NCBI GenBank assembly: GCA_034440615.1
Contig: JAOTOM010005183.1
Location: forward strand, 578,501-642,500
Source of the DNA: Ashinkailepas kermadecensis
Taxonomy: Eukaryota; Arthropoda; Thecostraca; Neolepadidae
Direction of reading: 5' to 3'
DNA: 64,000 nucleotides
The notes beneath the pieces were generated by a model, which was not told where the DNA came from, did no database searches, and saw nothing but the letters and a program-made list of their open reading frames with translations. This document shows positions 11,488-22,487 of the stretch, piece by piece. The position numbers were made by a program, and so were the translations under genes. Each line of letters begins with the position of its first letter. Position 1 is the first letter of the stretch.

Positions 11488-11783
11488 TTATCCATATAGC
11501 CAGGTGTTTCTCAGACATAATAAACAAGAAATTCTACTCTCCTCCACATCAAGAATGGTTAGCTTCCAGCTTAATTCCCGATTCATTCTGCACACTCACT
11601 GTGCCATTGACATAGTGACATCTTGATAGATTATTCATATCCATACCTGGTGTTTTTCAGACACCATAAACAGGAAATGCAGCACTACTTAAGTTGGTTC
11701 AACTCTATTCTTCATCACCAATGCTTAGTTTTGCAGCTTAATTCTATATTAACTGTGCACATGCACAATGACATCATTGTTGT
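11488..11783. repeat. Diverged tandem duplication, about 147 bp
   Basis: Two units share, in order, a CCAGGTGTTTCTCAGACA-like block, ATAAACARGAAAT, CAGCTTAATTC and a CTGTGCxxATGACAT block. Divergence is high, so the duplication is old. Confidence 0.6.
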
Positions 11784-12117
11784 TACTGGGATTTATGGGC
11801 ACATCAACTGCATAGATTATACAGCACCCACCACAATGACATCAGCACTGAAATGGCAACAACACATACAACAGCAATGAGATGAGTCACTCACACTAGG
11901 AACTAGATACAAACCCCAGGTACCTATTCCCACTACAGGCATTAGTATACTCAATGATGCTTACTTTGGGTAGAGTGGCTGGGTTAGTAAATGTATTGTA
12001 TATACATATATAGTTAGCTTAGTTATTTATTAGGTGATGGTAGGTTTATATATTCATTTATTATTTTGATATCAATCTATTTCAGTATTATTTTGTTTTA
12101 AGATATTTACCACACAT

Positions 12118-12475
12118 ATATTACATATTTTACCTCCATGAAGCAAGCAAAGGGGTCAGGTTTGGTTATGCTATGATATATTTTGTGTCTTTATTAACAT
12201 TATTTTTCTGCTATATTAGCTAATCAACTCAACTCAATGTATAGGTGTTATTTTGCTTTTGAACAGAAGAGCATGCATTTGGAGAGGAAATGAGTGGTCA
12301 CAACATATTAACCACATTTGTAGACATTGCAGTGGAAGAAGAAAATACAATTGAAAAAAATACCTGAATGTGCAAATTAACCTTAATTTCTGTACTATCA
12401 CTCTTTAAGGTATTCACAAAATAAGTTTTACACACATTTTACCTCCACAGAGCAAGCAAAAGGGTTGGTTGGTAG
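12118..12475 (+). repeat. Two copies of dispersed module M1
   Basis: Each contains TTTTACCTCCA followed by AGCAAGCAAA and a GGTTnGG end (12134-12170 and 12437-12475). The second also has TTACACACATTTTACC and a TTTAAGGTA start. The same module appears, in either orientation, near 15.64, 16.87, 19.97, 26.08, 26.21 and 27.69 kb. Confidence 0.65.
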
Positions 12476-12975
12476 GTCTTCTAAAGTTGGAAAATTTGCT
12501 TCATACTTAAGAATAGTTTTGTCTTCAAAATCATGTGAAGCTAAGCTATAATTTATTGGGTTGTAAGGACCTATTATTACCTACATTGTTCTTACTACCT
12601 ATAGAATAAGTAGGTAGGTAGTAAGGACAATGAATGTCCTTTTTCCATGCTTATATACAGGGGTATCAATTTGTATCCTTTTGTGGGGGCCAGGGCCCCA
12701 CCAATGTTGATCTTGGCCACCCCATGTTAATTTGGGCCCCCCAATAATCTATGCTATTTTTATGCTGATAAAAAAGTTGAAGGAAAAGAGAAGAAAAACA
12801 CCATGCTAGGTACATAGAAAATGTAGTTGATGTTAACCAGCACATTTTGTACTGAAAAGAAACAGATTTGGATTAGATAGTGGACTGGCTCTCCACCTTT
12901 TGCTACAAAATTCAAAATTGTGTGAAAAAACAAAATAAAAATGCTGGATTTCCCTCCACTGTGGAAGGACAACTT

Positions 12976-14150
12976 ACATCATAAAATGTTGAGATTAGCT
13001 GATGATATACAAAGCTGATGATATACAAACTATAATTATCTTCAACAGCCCACTCATCACACTATCAGCTTGATATTTACCTGGTACCTAGGCACCTAGG
13101 TACAGGCTGCAGAAAGACTTAGACGAGCTTGTGAAGTGGTCCGAAAATTGGCAAATGAAATTTAATTTTGATAAGTGCAAAATCATGCATGTAGGTATGC
13201 AGCATATCAAGGCTCCATACTTGATGGGTGGCAAGTACTATCAGTGACTCAGCAGGAGAAGGACTTAGGTGTTATTTTGAACACAAAATTGGGGGCATCA
13301 GAACAGACCAAAGAAGCCAGGAAGAAGGCACTAAGAATGCTTGGGGCAATAAATAGGAAGGTATCATACAAAAGTGAGGAAGTCATCAGGAACCTTTAAT
13401 GTGCATATATCAGGCCACATTTGGAATACTGTGTCCAAGCTTGGCCCCCTAGTTATGAAAAAGATTGTTGGAATTTAGAGAGAGTACAAAAGAAGGCAAC
13501 AAAAATGGTTAATGGTATTGGTATAGGCAACCTGGCATATGAGGAAAGATTGAAGAAATCGAATGTTTTCACTTAGTTATAGAAGGCTGAGAGATCTCAT
13601 CGAGGTCTTTAAATTTGTTCATGGTCAGGAAAAGGGATATCTCAGGGAAATATTTGAATTTAACAGAAATGATGCTATTAGAGGTCAGCTATGGCTCACA
13701 TGACTTCAAAAGCAAACCTTAAAAGGTACACCAAAGGGTAATCTTTACCTTTCGGCCGACACATACTGCCAAGGTTAGTGATTTGTAAAGAGTTGCTTAT
13801 ACAATGTCGCATATAGTTCATGACGTCATGGCCGAAAAATTGGCTTCGGAGGATTCTGTTTTTCCGGTTAGGTTAGGTTAGGTTATATTATGCTATGATA
13901 CATTTTGTATTTTATGCTACATTATCTTAGTCTAGGTTAGGTGGTAATCTTTAACGACACCCGACTCCTGTGACGTCACTTCCCTGACTCCTGTGACGTC
14001 ACTGTTCCCCATTGTACACCTCTTTACAAATCACTAACCTTGGCAGTATGTGTCGGCCGAAAGGTAAAGATTACTCACCAAAGTTCGCCTTCAAGTCTTG
14101 GTGACGTCACAGCTTTTTCCTCATTGCAGAAATTGGTAGCATCAGGCATG
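12976..14150 (+). mobile_element. CR1-like non-LTR retrotransposon remnant, reverse transcriptase C-terminal part
   Basis: Conceptual translation gives an RLADDIQ catalytic-box relic near 12.98 kb, then LVKWSENWQMKFNFDKCK, EKDLGVILNTKLG, KALRMLGAINRK, a RPHLEYCVQAW motif and LERVQKKATKMVNG. These are the post-catalytic signatures of CR1/Jockey-group LINE reverse transcriptases. The reading frame is broken by a duplicated GCTGATGATATACAAA, a stop before AYIRPHLEYC and at least two frameshifts. The C-terminal end resumes after 14083 (KVRLQVL), on the far side of the MITE at 13737-14075. The endonuclease and the N-terminal half are absent. It is a dead copy. Confidence 0.85.
13737..14075. mobile_element. 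339-bp MITE with 55-bp perfect inverted termini
   Basis: Positions 13738-13792 and 14020-14074 are exact reverse complements over 55 bp (GTAATCTTTACCTTTCGGCC at the outside), with imperfect pairing continuing inward. CACCAAAG at 13729-13736 and 14076-14083 is an 8-bp target duplication. An 8-bp TSD fits hAT, P or Merlin superfamilies; the termini do not begin CAG, so hAT is not obvious. The interior has a TTAGG run (13862-13881), a direct repeat of TGACTCCTGTGACGTCACT and several TGACGTCA palindromes. It sits inside the LINE and postdates it. Confidence 0.9.
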
Positions 14151-15101
14151 TTTCAATTTTGCTGCGCATGGGGGGAAGTTATTTTTTTAAGGCGTGCCGG
14201 ACCATCAAGGTCATTGGCGCCGCCTTTAAAGCGAGTACGTTGCATGCCTGTCTATAAAAGCGAGTGTTTGCGATCAAGGTGCAGGCAGGTGGACATTTAC
14301 GTTAAGGGAATTTTACGTGCTAGTTTATGTGATATTTTAGGTGCCGAAGGCGGAGGCTGGGATTTGGACATCTCCCTGATGTCTAAATGGCTTTAATTTT
14401 ACTTTACTCTTGCACAAAATAATTTGTAGTTTGGGTGGGGGCAGGGCTGCGCATGAAACATACGAAGTTTATGCATTGCCCATATATGTTTTGCACGTTA
14501 TATGATTTTTTCTCGTCAAATTGGAGGACTACCCTGTATTTGTATTTCGCATGCTGGCGCAGCTAGGCATAGTCCGAGGATGCTTTCATTGATGCGTTTG
14601 AGTGGGGAAAGACAATACCACTCATCAATAATCAGTAATTAGCAGCAATATAGTAATTACGTGTTTGAAGTTGCAAATTTCCTGTCTCCCTCCTTGAAAA
14701 ATACAATTGGGTATAGCGGCCACCGGTCGTGACGTCTGTTCTTCAGAGCATCCAAAACCGGAGCATCGAAAGATAAAAAGTCAAAGTAGAAAATCCTAGA
14801 ATCTCAAGCTAGAGAATGTGGTCGACAAATATGACGGAGGTGAGACATTTGTGGTGCAATTGCGTGCGATGTTTAATCCGGTGGCCAAACTCATGTGGCG
14901 TCGCGCTGTTTCATTTTTATACTTCACACCCGATGTGTGAAGTGTGATTAGTGTGATTTTAAGCAGTTAATTCTTACTGATATTTAATTCCCAAAGAAAC
15001 AATAGAGGAAGAAGTTGGCAGGTAAGCTTCAACAAGTCCAGTCCAGTCCTTTTTCTGATTTCTGCACGGTGTTTCTATATTAATGCCAGATACCTAACTA
15101 C
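14151..15101. other. Unassigned DNA
   Basis: A frame of 118 codons (14040-14396, plus) starts inside the MITE terminus and shows no domain. A TATAAAAG string at about 14252 is isolated. No supported gene. Confidence 0.35.
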
Positions 15102-15109
15102 CTGCCTAC

Positions 15110-15610
15110 CAGTGGCGCAACCAGGATTTCAGTTCGGGGGGGGCAGGGTTGGAGAGCGGCCCCCCTCGCAAGCGGGCCCCCCTCATGTTTTTAAAAAGTC
15201 TGCGGAAAACATGCACTTACTTTTGAGCGGGCCTCTATGTTTGTAAAACTTCGCAGAAATAAAAGCACTTTTCCGGTTTTAGCGGCTCGAGGCGGGCCTC
15301 AGGTAAAAGCGGGCCCCTGGTTAAAGCGGGCCCCTGGTTCTAAGCGGGCTATTGGTTCAATGCGGGCCCCTGAATCAAAATGGGCCCCGGTTCGAGGCGG
15401 GCCCTGGCTAAAACGGGCACCCAGATTTTCAGTTGGTTCAAAGGGCCCCTGATTCGAGCCACAGATCCGCTTCGCGGGCCCCTAGCCAGGGCTCTGAGTA
15501 GGGTGGCCCACTCCGAGCCAGCGGCCCGCGAAGCGGGCCCCTGGCTCGGAGCGGGCCCCCAAAAAATGTCGGGGGGGCCATGGCCCCTTGGCCCCCTGGT
15601 TGCGCTACTG
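15110..15610. mobile_element. 501-bp hAT-type non-autonomous element with internal short repeats
   Basis: Ends are CAGTGGCGCAACCAGG and CCTGGTTGCGCTACTG, inverted with one mismatch. A perfect 8-bp TSD, CTGCCTAC, occurs at 15102-15109 and 15611-15618. CAG termini and 8-bp duplications are the hAT hallmark. The interior from about 15295 is a decayed 18-20-bp repeat, GCGGGCCCCTGGTTCGA-like. No transposase is present. The same architecture recurs at 20418, 34864 and 43876. Confidence 0.9.
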
Positions 15611-15621
15611 CTGCCTACCAT

Positions 15622-16945
15622 ATTTGAGTATTATTGTGCTTTAAGGTGGTAACAAGACAAGTTTTTACACACATTTTCCTCCATACAGCAAACGAATAGG
15701 TTAGTTTTGGTAGTAAATTTGTGTTTTAAGGTGTTTTTTGAATTCTTGGAATTTATCATTCGAATGCAATGTTTATGAATGTGACTAAGATGATGGGGCC
15801 ATTTATTTTCTGTGCAAATGCTTACTTTTAAGGTTGTGACCAAAATAACAACAAAAAAGAGGCTTTGAGTCAGGTAACATAGCATAAAAAGAAATGTATT
15901 ACAACCAGGCCCTTGTCATCCCCATGCCTTCCTGCGTGTCGCCTCGAATGGTACAAATGACGTCATCTGGGGTACACCTTTAAGGCCGTTTTAATGGTTT
16001 GGTGTATATTAAAATCAAAATATTTTCAATTCAACTCACTTTCTAAATCTTCTAATATCGCGTCTGTGCTTTTATAATCTTGTTCAGCTGTTATTTTATA
16101 AGTTTCAGTTAGGCTGCAAATTAGACGACCACCATCACGAAACGCAGCGTTTTAGGGGCACACTTTTTCTCAAATTCTTAGATGACGCGGTTGATTCATA
16201 AATGGCGCAGTTGTTTACATTGCTCTCTTGTAAGTTCTATGCTTCATTTCACACCTTGTGTTCGCTGTCCCCGCGTTTAGTTGAATTTGTTTTATTGTGT
16301 TGTGTTGTGGTGTATCTTGTGTGTAGTTGCACAGTTAGCTCTAGATTTTGCTGTCGTTAATTAGTGATAGAAATTGAGATGTGTTCCGTATTAGGTATCT
16401 AATATGTTGATGCCGCTTATCCTGTGGATTTGCAGTTTCAGGTATTTTCTGATTTCATGGATTGTCTTTTTCTAGCGCAATGCTTGTGAATGCGCTGAAC
16501 ATGATGTGAACACTTATTTCCTCTGCAAATGCATACTTTTCAGTTGGGAGGCAGCATACCATGCAAAGATTGGCTTGGAGTTGGGTAATATAGCATAAAA
16601 GGTAATGTTCCAAATGAAGAAAAAAATGATGTAGCATAACCTAAACTGACCTAGCTTAGCCATCTATGCAAGAAAGCAATTTATTTTTGTTAAAATGGAA
16701 AGTTTCCGAGCATTAAAAAAATTGTTCAAATTAAAAAAAAACCTAACCTTACCTAACCTATCCTGAACTGTTTTCCAAGAAAACTCAATTAAAAGAAAAA
16801 TCACCCACACCCCCAATTTTTTTATACCCTCCCACAAAATCCTCACCTAGCTGAAATTAACTAAACATAACTCCCTTGTATGCTTCATGAAGGTATAATG
16901 TGTGTAAAACGTGTTCAGTGGTTACCTTAAACTGTAATAATATAT
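15622..16945. mobile_element. AT-rich composite repeat: module M1, two M2 copies, inverted M1
   Basis: M1 in plus orientation (15622-15705: TATTATTGTGCTTTAAGG, then CAAGTTTTTACACACATTTT, CCTCCATACAGCAA) is followed by M2 (15715-15900: GAATTCTTGGA, AATGCAATGTTTATGAATG, AAGAGGCTTTGAGT). A second M2 spans 16440-16610, then comes CCTAACCT-rich DNA and inverted M1 (16862-16945). Opposed M1 copies could be the terminal repeats of an old element. About 500 bp of unclear sequence separates the M2 copies, so the boundaries are tentative. Confidence 0.5.
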
Positions 16946-17085
16946 CCTACATATTGTGCTTATCCTACATATTGTGATTGAGATAGAGAAGGTGGCCTAA
17001 AATTCAGTGTCAGTATCCTATGGTTTATTTTTCAAACATCTGGAAGAAACATCTGGAAAGAAGAGAGTCTTCAATCAGCATGCTT

Positions 17086-17245
17086 GGGGGACGAGTGGTC
17101 TAGGGTAAGATGCTCGTCTCACAATCGAAAGGTTGTGGGTTCGAGTCTCACCTGTCGCTACTCTTCGCCCGCGACCAATCGGCGTGAGAGATTGGCGACG
17201 CTATATGACTCAACGGTCGACGTGTCCTAAAAACCAATAACCAAC
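17086..17245 (+). mobile_element. tRNA-derived SINE with tRNA-Val-like head, second copy
   Basis: Same family as 2034-2202: GGGGACGAGTGGTCTAGG head, CTCACAATCGAAAGG loop region, GGTTCGAGTCTC B box, the GCGACCAATCGGCGTGAGAG central domain and an AACC-rich tail. It is flanked by 14-bp duplications, CAATCAGCATGCTT (17072-17085) and CAATCAACATGCTT (17246-17259), differing at one base. Confidence 0.9.
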
Positions 17246-17603
17246 CAATCAACATGCTTAAGTTTCCAAGAGATGGAAATATATGCAAGACTTAGTTGAC
17301 AAAGTGAAAAGGAGCTGATAGAGTTCATCCAACCAACTCATTAATTTGGTCCAACCACTTTACCTCTGATGATTATGATCCTGGCTATCTGATGCAGCTG
17401 AAGCTGATCCTGCAATGGCAACACCTGCCTCTTCCGAAACCTGGTGCCATTCCATGAATTAATCTGCCTACCAAATTTGTATGGTATGCAGTGTTGAATC
17501 ATGCATATCTGTTGTGTTTACTGTATTTTGGAGAATCTTATCCTTGTATAGCTAAATGAAGAACCAGTTCAACTAGTTTGATGCCACTTCAATTCACATG
17601 AAT

Positions 17604-17996
17604 ATAGCACGACCACCATCAGTAAACTGGAACTGGAGCGTGACGGCCTTGCTGTCGTTGCCGGCTTCGTCGCCTACAAAATGTCATGCAAAATGGCGTG
17701 TCAATACAACGCAACGCTGTTCGACGTCTGAAGCACCGGAGGCGCTCCTGACAACTGTGTCCAGCTCTTGGCTCACCACCATCGGTTGCGGCCGGCTCTA
17801 CGTGCCACAGACCTGGTAGACGGTGCTGGTAGACCAGTTTAATTCTTATTTCTACTCCATCATGGGCCCAACCTGCGCCGGCGAGGCCAGCATTGTGAGG
17901 CGCCTGGTAGGCGTCATCAGCAGCCGGCAGCCGAGGCTGTGCGGCACGGAGGCTGACTCGAGTTGGGATGCATGTCCGCATCGGCTGTTGCACTAG
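17604..17996 (+). pseudogene. P/THAP-type DNA transposase C-terminal remnant
   Basis: One plus frame reads LERDGLAVVAGFVAYKM. A second, shifted, reads SSSWLTTIGCGRLYVPQTW. A third reads FNSYFYSIMGPTCAGEAS then IVRRLVGVI, ending in a stop at 17994. This order (a VAGYxAxK motif, then a SWxxxIxRGxLxxP motif, then a short helical tail with RRLV) is that of P-element-like transposases, including THAP9-like proteins. Two frameshifts and stops show it is not functional. The N-terminal THAP zinc finger, RNase H-like core and GTP-binding insertion are not seen upstream. The assignment rests on short motifs. Confidence 0.5.
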
Positions 17997-18119
17997 AATT
18001 CCGCTCGGCAGAACGCAGAGAGGCGGGCATCTAGGCAAGTGCGCCAGCATGTCACCAGCCAGCGATAGGATGTCCACCCTCACACTGCCGATCTTCTGTC
18101 ACCGTCCCTGCTGTGTATC

Positions 18120-18485
18120 GTGTAGTGTCGCCCGGTTCTGCTCTTTTTCTCAGTGTTCGCTGCTGCCGCCGTGACCGCCAGTTAGCGGACTGGCGGCGCC
18201 CCCTGTGCTGCCCGTCCTGGCGGCACTGGGCACTGCTTTCGTGTCACCCGATCCTGCCGTATTGTTAGCGTGTTTTGCTGTTGCGACTGATGTTGCGACC
18301 ATTGACGGGTTGGCGGCGATCCCTGTACCGGCCCGTCCTGGCGGCACTTGACAATGCTCTCGTATCGCCCGGTCCCGCTGTCCTGTTGGCGTGTTTTGCT
18401 GCTGCCGCTGTGACCAAGGCCAGACTAGCGGCGCTCCCTATGCTTGCCCGTTCTGGCTGCACTTGGCACTGCTCTTGGCTCTGGC
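18120..18485. repeat. 118-bp tandem repeat, about three copies
   Basis: The marker GCGGCGMYCCCTRTGCT recurs at about 18193, 18312 and 18428, each time followed by TGCCCGTCCTGGCGGCACT-like sequence, then GTGTTTTGCTGYTGC. Copies have diverged by around 10-15 percent by eye. Confidence 0.85.
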
Positions 18486-19620
18486 AGTGCTATGTGGCAG
18501 GTGTGGCGTATGCCACTTCATTGTTGCTTGTATCTATCATTTGGCCAATGATCATTGATTGGAAAGAACGACATGCAAAGTCCCTTTGCTCCACGAACTT
18601 TGAATGCGATCCTTCATTCACGCTCTGAACCGGAACCAACACAGAAGCCGACTAGGTCGACTACGCCGACGCGTAGGAGCGTTTTGGAGTGATCTAGATC
18701 TAGTCCTGAACGCATTGCTTGGGAATGCCACCAATACATGCCTGGCCGCTTTTGGAGCCCCATGTTTTCAGTCCGTCCGTACCAGAGTCGGTACTAGAGT
18801 GTAGTCTCCTAACTAGATTGAAATTTTACTTACTTTTGGGAGGCGTCAGCCCCCTTTAAGACTGACGTGAGCCCACCTTCCCCCAATCATTTCATATTTT
18901 AACATGTGGCGATAATGGGGCCTCTCGACTGAAGGTCTTCCTGTTACCTTCAGGTATTGCGTCCCCCAAATCATTTTCTGAAAGTTCCACCCCCGTTGCT
19001 GAGCTGGCACGAGGGCTTACAGATGTCCCCATAAAAAGGAATGTCTGCCTCTCACGTGCTTCCTATGGTACTATCGATCTGATTTAAAAAAAACAATTGT
19101 CACCTTCCTATACATCTAAATCAGGGGCGTTGCCGCATATAGAGGGGGATGAAAAGATGTTTCGGTTAATTACTTTTGCCATGCAACACCACAACCACAA
19201 TGTTAAATTTGCTACAGATTGGGGCTCTCTCCCCCTCCACCTGATTTCATCATGGCGACGACCACGCTTCAGATACGTCCTTTCTGCATCCCGCCGCAGT
19301 AAGATGTTAATTCTCTGCCGTATTTGACTTGTCCTACCTCCCTTTGCACGCTCTTTCGGGTATAATATGCGTATGAAATGTATTGGAAATCTCTTCCGGG
19401 ACTATGACGCTCTAAGTTTTGCACCTAAACCTCTTAAACTCTCGTTTTCTCCCCCGTAGTGTACACACGTTGCGTATCTTCGAAGCGTGTAAGCGGCTAG
19501 CCCATGTGTTAAGTGTGTACCCCTGATGACGTCATTTAAGGACCTGCGCAAAAAGTTGCGCAGTAGGGATGACGCCACCTGGTATATATCGCCTTGATTA
19601 CAACAAATTCAGCATAACCA
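18486..19620. other. Unassigned DNA with possible transposon termini
   Basis: CAGGGGCGTTGCCGCATATA near 19121 resembles a hAT-type terminus, and CTCTCCCCCTCCACCTGATT near 19229 might be its partner, but no TSD was found. Nothing else is recognised. Confidence 0.35.
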
Positions 19621-20035
19621 AACCTAACCTAGCCTAACCTGCCTTCGGAGAAAAACAAATCAAAACATAAAATTAGAAAAAGCTAAAGCATTATATTTTC
19701 TGAAGTTTTCTAAATTTAAAATCCTTACCCAACCTAACCTAACCTAACATGAGTTGCTCTTGAATAAAAAATGATTTGTAAATTTGCAGTTTAAGGTGTT
19801 TTTATTACTTTTTTGTGAATTTTTCTTCAGAATACTATGTTCATGAAGGTGACTAAGATGAGCAGACCACTTATTTTCTGTGCAATGGCCTTTTTTTATT
19901 CGAAAAAATTGATAAATTTTCGAACTTAAAAAGCCTTAACTAACCTAACCTAACCAAACCATTTGTTTGCTTTATGGAAACAAATATGTGTAAAAACTTG
20001 TCTTGTTACCACATTAAACCATAAAAATACCGGTT
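19621..20035. mobile_element. Copy of the AT-rich M2/M1 dispersed repeat
   Basis: CCTAACCTAACC-type runs at about 19620, 19740 and 19940 flank an M2 block (19795-19900: AGTTTAAGGTG, TATGTTCATGAAGGTGACTA, ATTTTCTGTGCAA) and an inverted M1 (19965-20035: TTTGCTTTATGGAAACAAAT, GTGTAAAAACTTGTCTTG). The order matches 16440-16945 and 27365-27775. Confidence 0.55.
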
Positions 20036-20417
20036 TGATTAGGTTAGGCTAGTTTAGTTTTTTAGGTTGGAATTATTTTTGAATTTTAAAAAAATTTGCT
20101 AAAAATCGGGCATTTTTTCCTTCAAAAGCAGCGGACGTTAGGTTAAGCTAGGTTTGGTTCGGTTTTCTAATTTATAAAGTTTTCAGAGAATATATTGCTT
20201 AAAATTGTTTTTTTTTTTTATCCAAAGGAACCTTACGCATAACGTATATCACAAGAGCACATCTCGATTCTACTGCTCACTTAAGACACTATAGAAGTCA
20301 ATTAATGAAAGTGTTACTCCATTACCTGCATTGTTAATGCAAACAGAAAGAAGTCCTTTGGTGAGTGATGAAACAGATGAGCCATTCCTAATGCTTATGT
20401 TGGAGAATTGCATGGCA

Positions 20418-21928
20418 CAGTAGCATGCCGAATGGAAGGGACATTGTGGGTAGTTGTCCCCTGACAGGTTGTGGGGCCCCTAATAATCGTGTCGAGCTCC
20501 TGAAAGAAATGCGCCAGTCTCCTTAATAATCCCGTTTGGGCCCCCAATAATCGCACCGGAGCCCCGTAGAATCGCACTGGGGCGAATAAGGCGCGCAGGG
20601 GCTTCTGAAGAGGACGCTGGGGCCTCAAAAGTTCCCACCTGGGCCCCTGAAAATCACGCTTGGAGCTCGAAAGAGTCGTGCTGGGGTTCAAGAAAATCAG
20701 GACGGAGGCCACAAACGGTCGGGCCGGGGCCCCGGAAAGTCACGCTGGGCCTAGGGGTACCAAGAATTATCGCCCCGATCCCTGACAATCACGCTAGGGG
20801 CATGACAGGTCGCACCGGGGCTTCAAAAGTCTCATTGTGATGACCCAACAAGTGAAGCCGAGGCAACGAAAAGCAGTCCCGACATGGAAAATCATTATGG
20901 GGTCCCAATAACCGCTCCAAAACCCACAAAGTCCCAATTATGGGGTCCCAATAACCGCTAAAGCTCGAGCTAGGGATCCCAACAAGTGACCACGGGGCCC
21001 CCAAATATCGCGTTCGGGGCCAAAAAATTCCGTCGGTAATCCCAAAATTTAGTGTCGGTAATCAAAAGCGTACCGAGTTTCGCAAAAAAGCGACAGGGCC
21101 TTAAAATATGCGCAGCAGCTCGAAATAAACACACAGGGAGCGCTAAATAAAAAGCGTAACGGAGGCCCTCGAGGCACACCAGGGCCATCAGACCGTACGG
21201 GGCCTCAAAAACAGGCTGGGCCCTCAAAAAGGGAATTGATCGCAAACAAGGAACAAATAGACCGGACACTAAATAAACACATCGGCGTCTTCGAAAACGT
21301 GCCGATACCACAAAAATATAATCGGTGTACAAAAAGGCAACAAAGCTGTAAAAATCCGGGTCTCAAACATGTGCCGGGACCCTAACAAAAATTGGCCGGA
21401 GCCCTAAAACACATCCATAGAACAAGAAAAATGCAACGGGTAAAAAACGAACACCTAGCCAGGGTCACGGCTCGGTAGCCAATCTGGGAGCTTATTTAAC
21501 CAAAGAGATGAGGTGCATCAAAGCTCAGTGTGTCTACGGATTTCTTAATCACGAGAACATGTGGGAAGAATAGAACTAATACATCGAAATGAATTTTTAG
21601 ATTTTTTTTCCAGCGAGCCGCCATACCAGGCATTCCACATGTCAAATGTGGCACAAGGCTATCATGTAACAGTAATTAGCAAAACGTGGGAGGCCTAGCA
21701 GAAACCGGAGAACCGCACGTAGAGTGGCGAATGCGCCGACTGCGCAAGGAAGGTGTGCACGTGCACGAACGTTGGCGTTTTGGCGACCGGGCGTTATTAA
21801 TTGGAATGCCTGATATTGCCAAATTTTACATTTTTGAGTCATTTGAGTGGGGACTTTTTTAAATGAGGACAGTTGGGCACCTTCCAAGTCAGTTTGCCCC
21901 CCTCTCGCAAATCCTAGGTACGCCACTG
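20418..21928. mobile_element. 1.5-kb hAT-type non-autonomous element with short-repeat interior
   Basis: Starts CAGTAGCATGCC and ends GGTACGCCACTG, inverted with few mismatches. Flanks are GCATGGCA (20410-20417) and CCATGGCA (21929-21936), an 8-bp TSD with one mismatch. From about 20460 to 21450 the interior is a decayed 20-24-bp unit like GGGGCCCCTGAAAATCACGC. The last 300 bp are unique and, on the minus strand, read AYLGFARGG at the terminus, a familiar spurious translation of such transposon ends. No transposase. Confidence 0.8.
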
Positions 21929-21961
21929 CCATGGCATGACATAATTTAACCTGTTGATGAC

Positions 21962-22332
21962 TATGATCCGCCGCAATGGACGGTGTACTCTGCGGCCCCG
22001 GTCCGCCACAGTGGACGATGTGCTCCGCAGCCCCGATCCGCCACAATGGACGTTGTATCCCACGGCCCTGATCCGCCACAGTGGACGGTGTGCTCCGCAG
22101 CCCCGATCCGCCACAATGGACGGTGTATCCCACGGCCCTGATCCGCCACAATGGACAGTGAACTCCACGGCCCTGATCCGTCACAGTGGACGATTTGCTC
22201 CGCGGCCATGATCCACCACAGTGGATGGTGTACTCCGCGGCCCTGCTCAGCCGCAGTGGACGCTATGCTTCGCGGCCTAGTCCGTCATAGCAGGTGTGCC
22301 CCACGGCACCGGTCCACCACAGTGGACGAGCA
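21962..22332. repeat. 35-bp minisatellite with 70-bp dimer pattern
   Basis: About 10.5 copies of GATCCGCCACARTGGACGGT plus a 15-bp arm. Arms alternate between a GTGCTCCGCAGCCCC type and a GTATCCCACGGCCCT type, giving a 70-bp higher-order unit in the middle of the array. It begins about 30 bp after the hAT-type element ends. Confidence 0.92.
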
Positions 22333-22487
22333 TAACTTGAGTAGCATAGAACCCTCGATGTGTGTCAGAATCTACTATGCTACCACATTGGGCTTTCAAA
22401 CATTTAGAAATAAAACTTTTAAAATTGGAGATTCTTTCATCCGGAACGCTATTTTTTAACCTCGGGAAAGGCTACTGCATTTTAATT

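Noticed and set aside
14252..14259. TATA box (TATAAAAG)
   Set aside because: Isolated match, with no downstream exon or initiator to support a promoter.
21642..22184. 180-codon minus frame with AYLGFARGGQ
   Set aside because: It joins a 35-bp array to a hAT-type terminus; the peptide is a common spurious translation of such ends.
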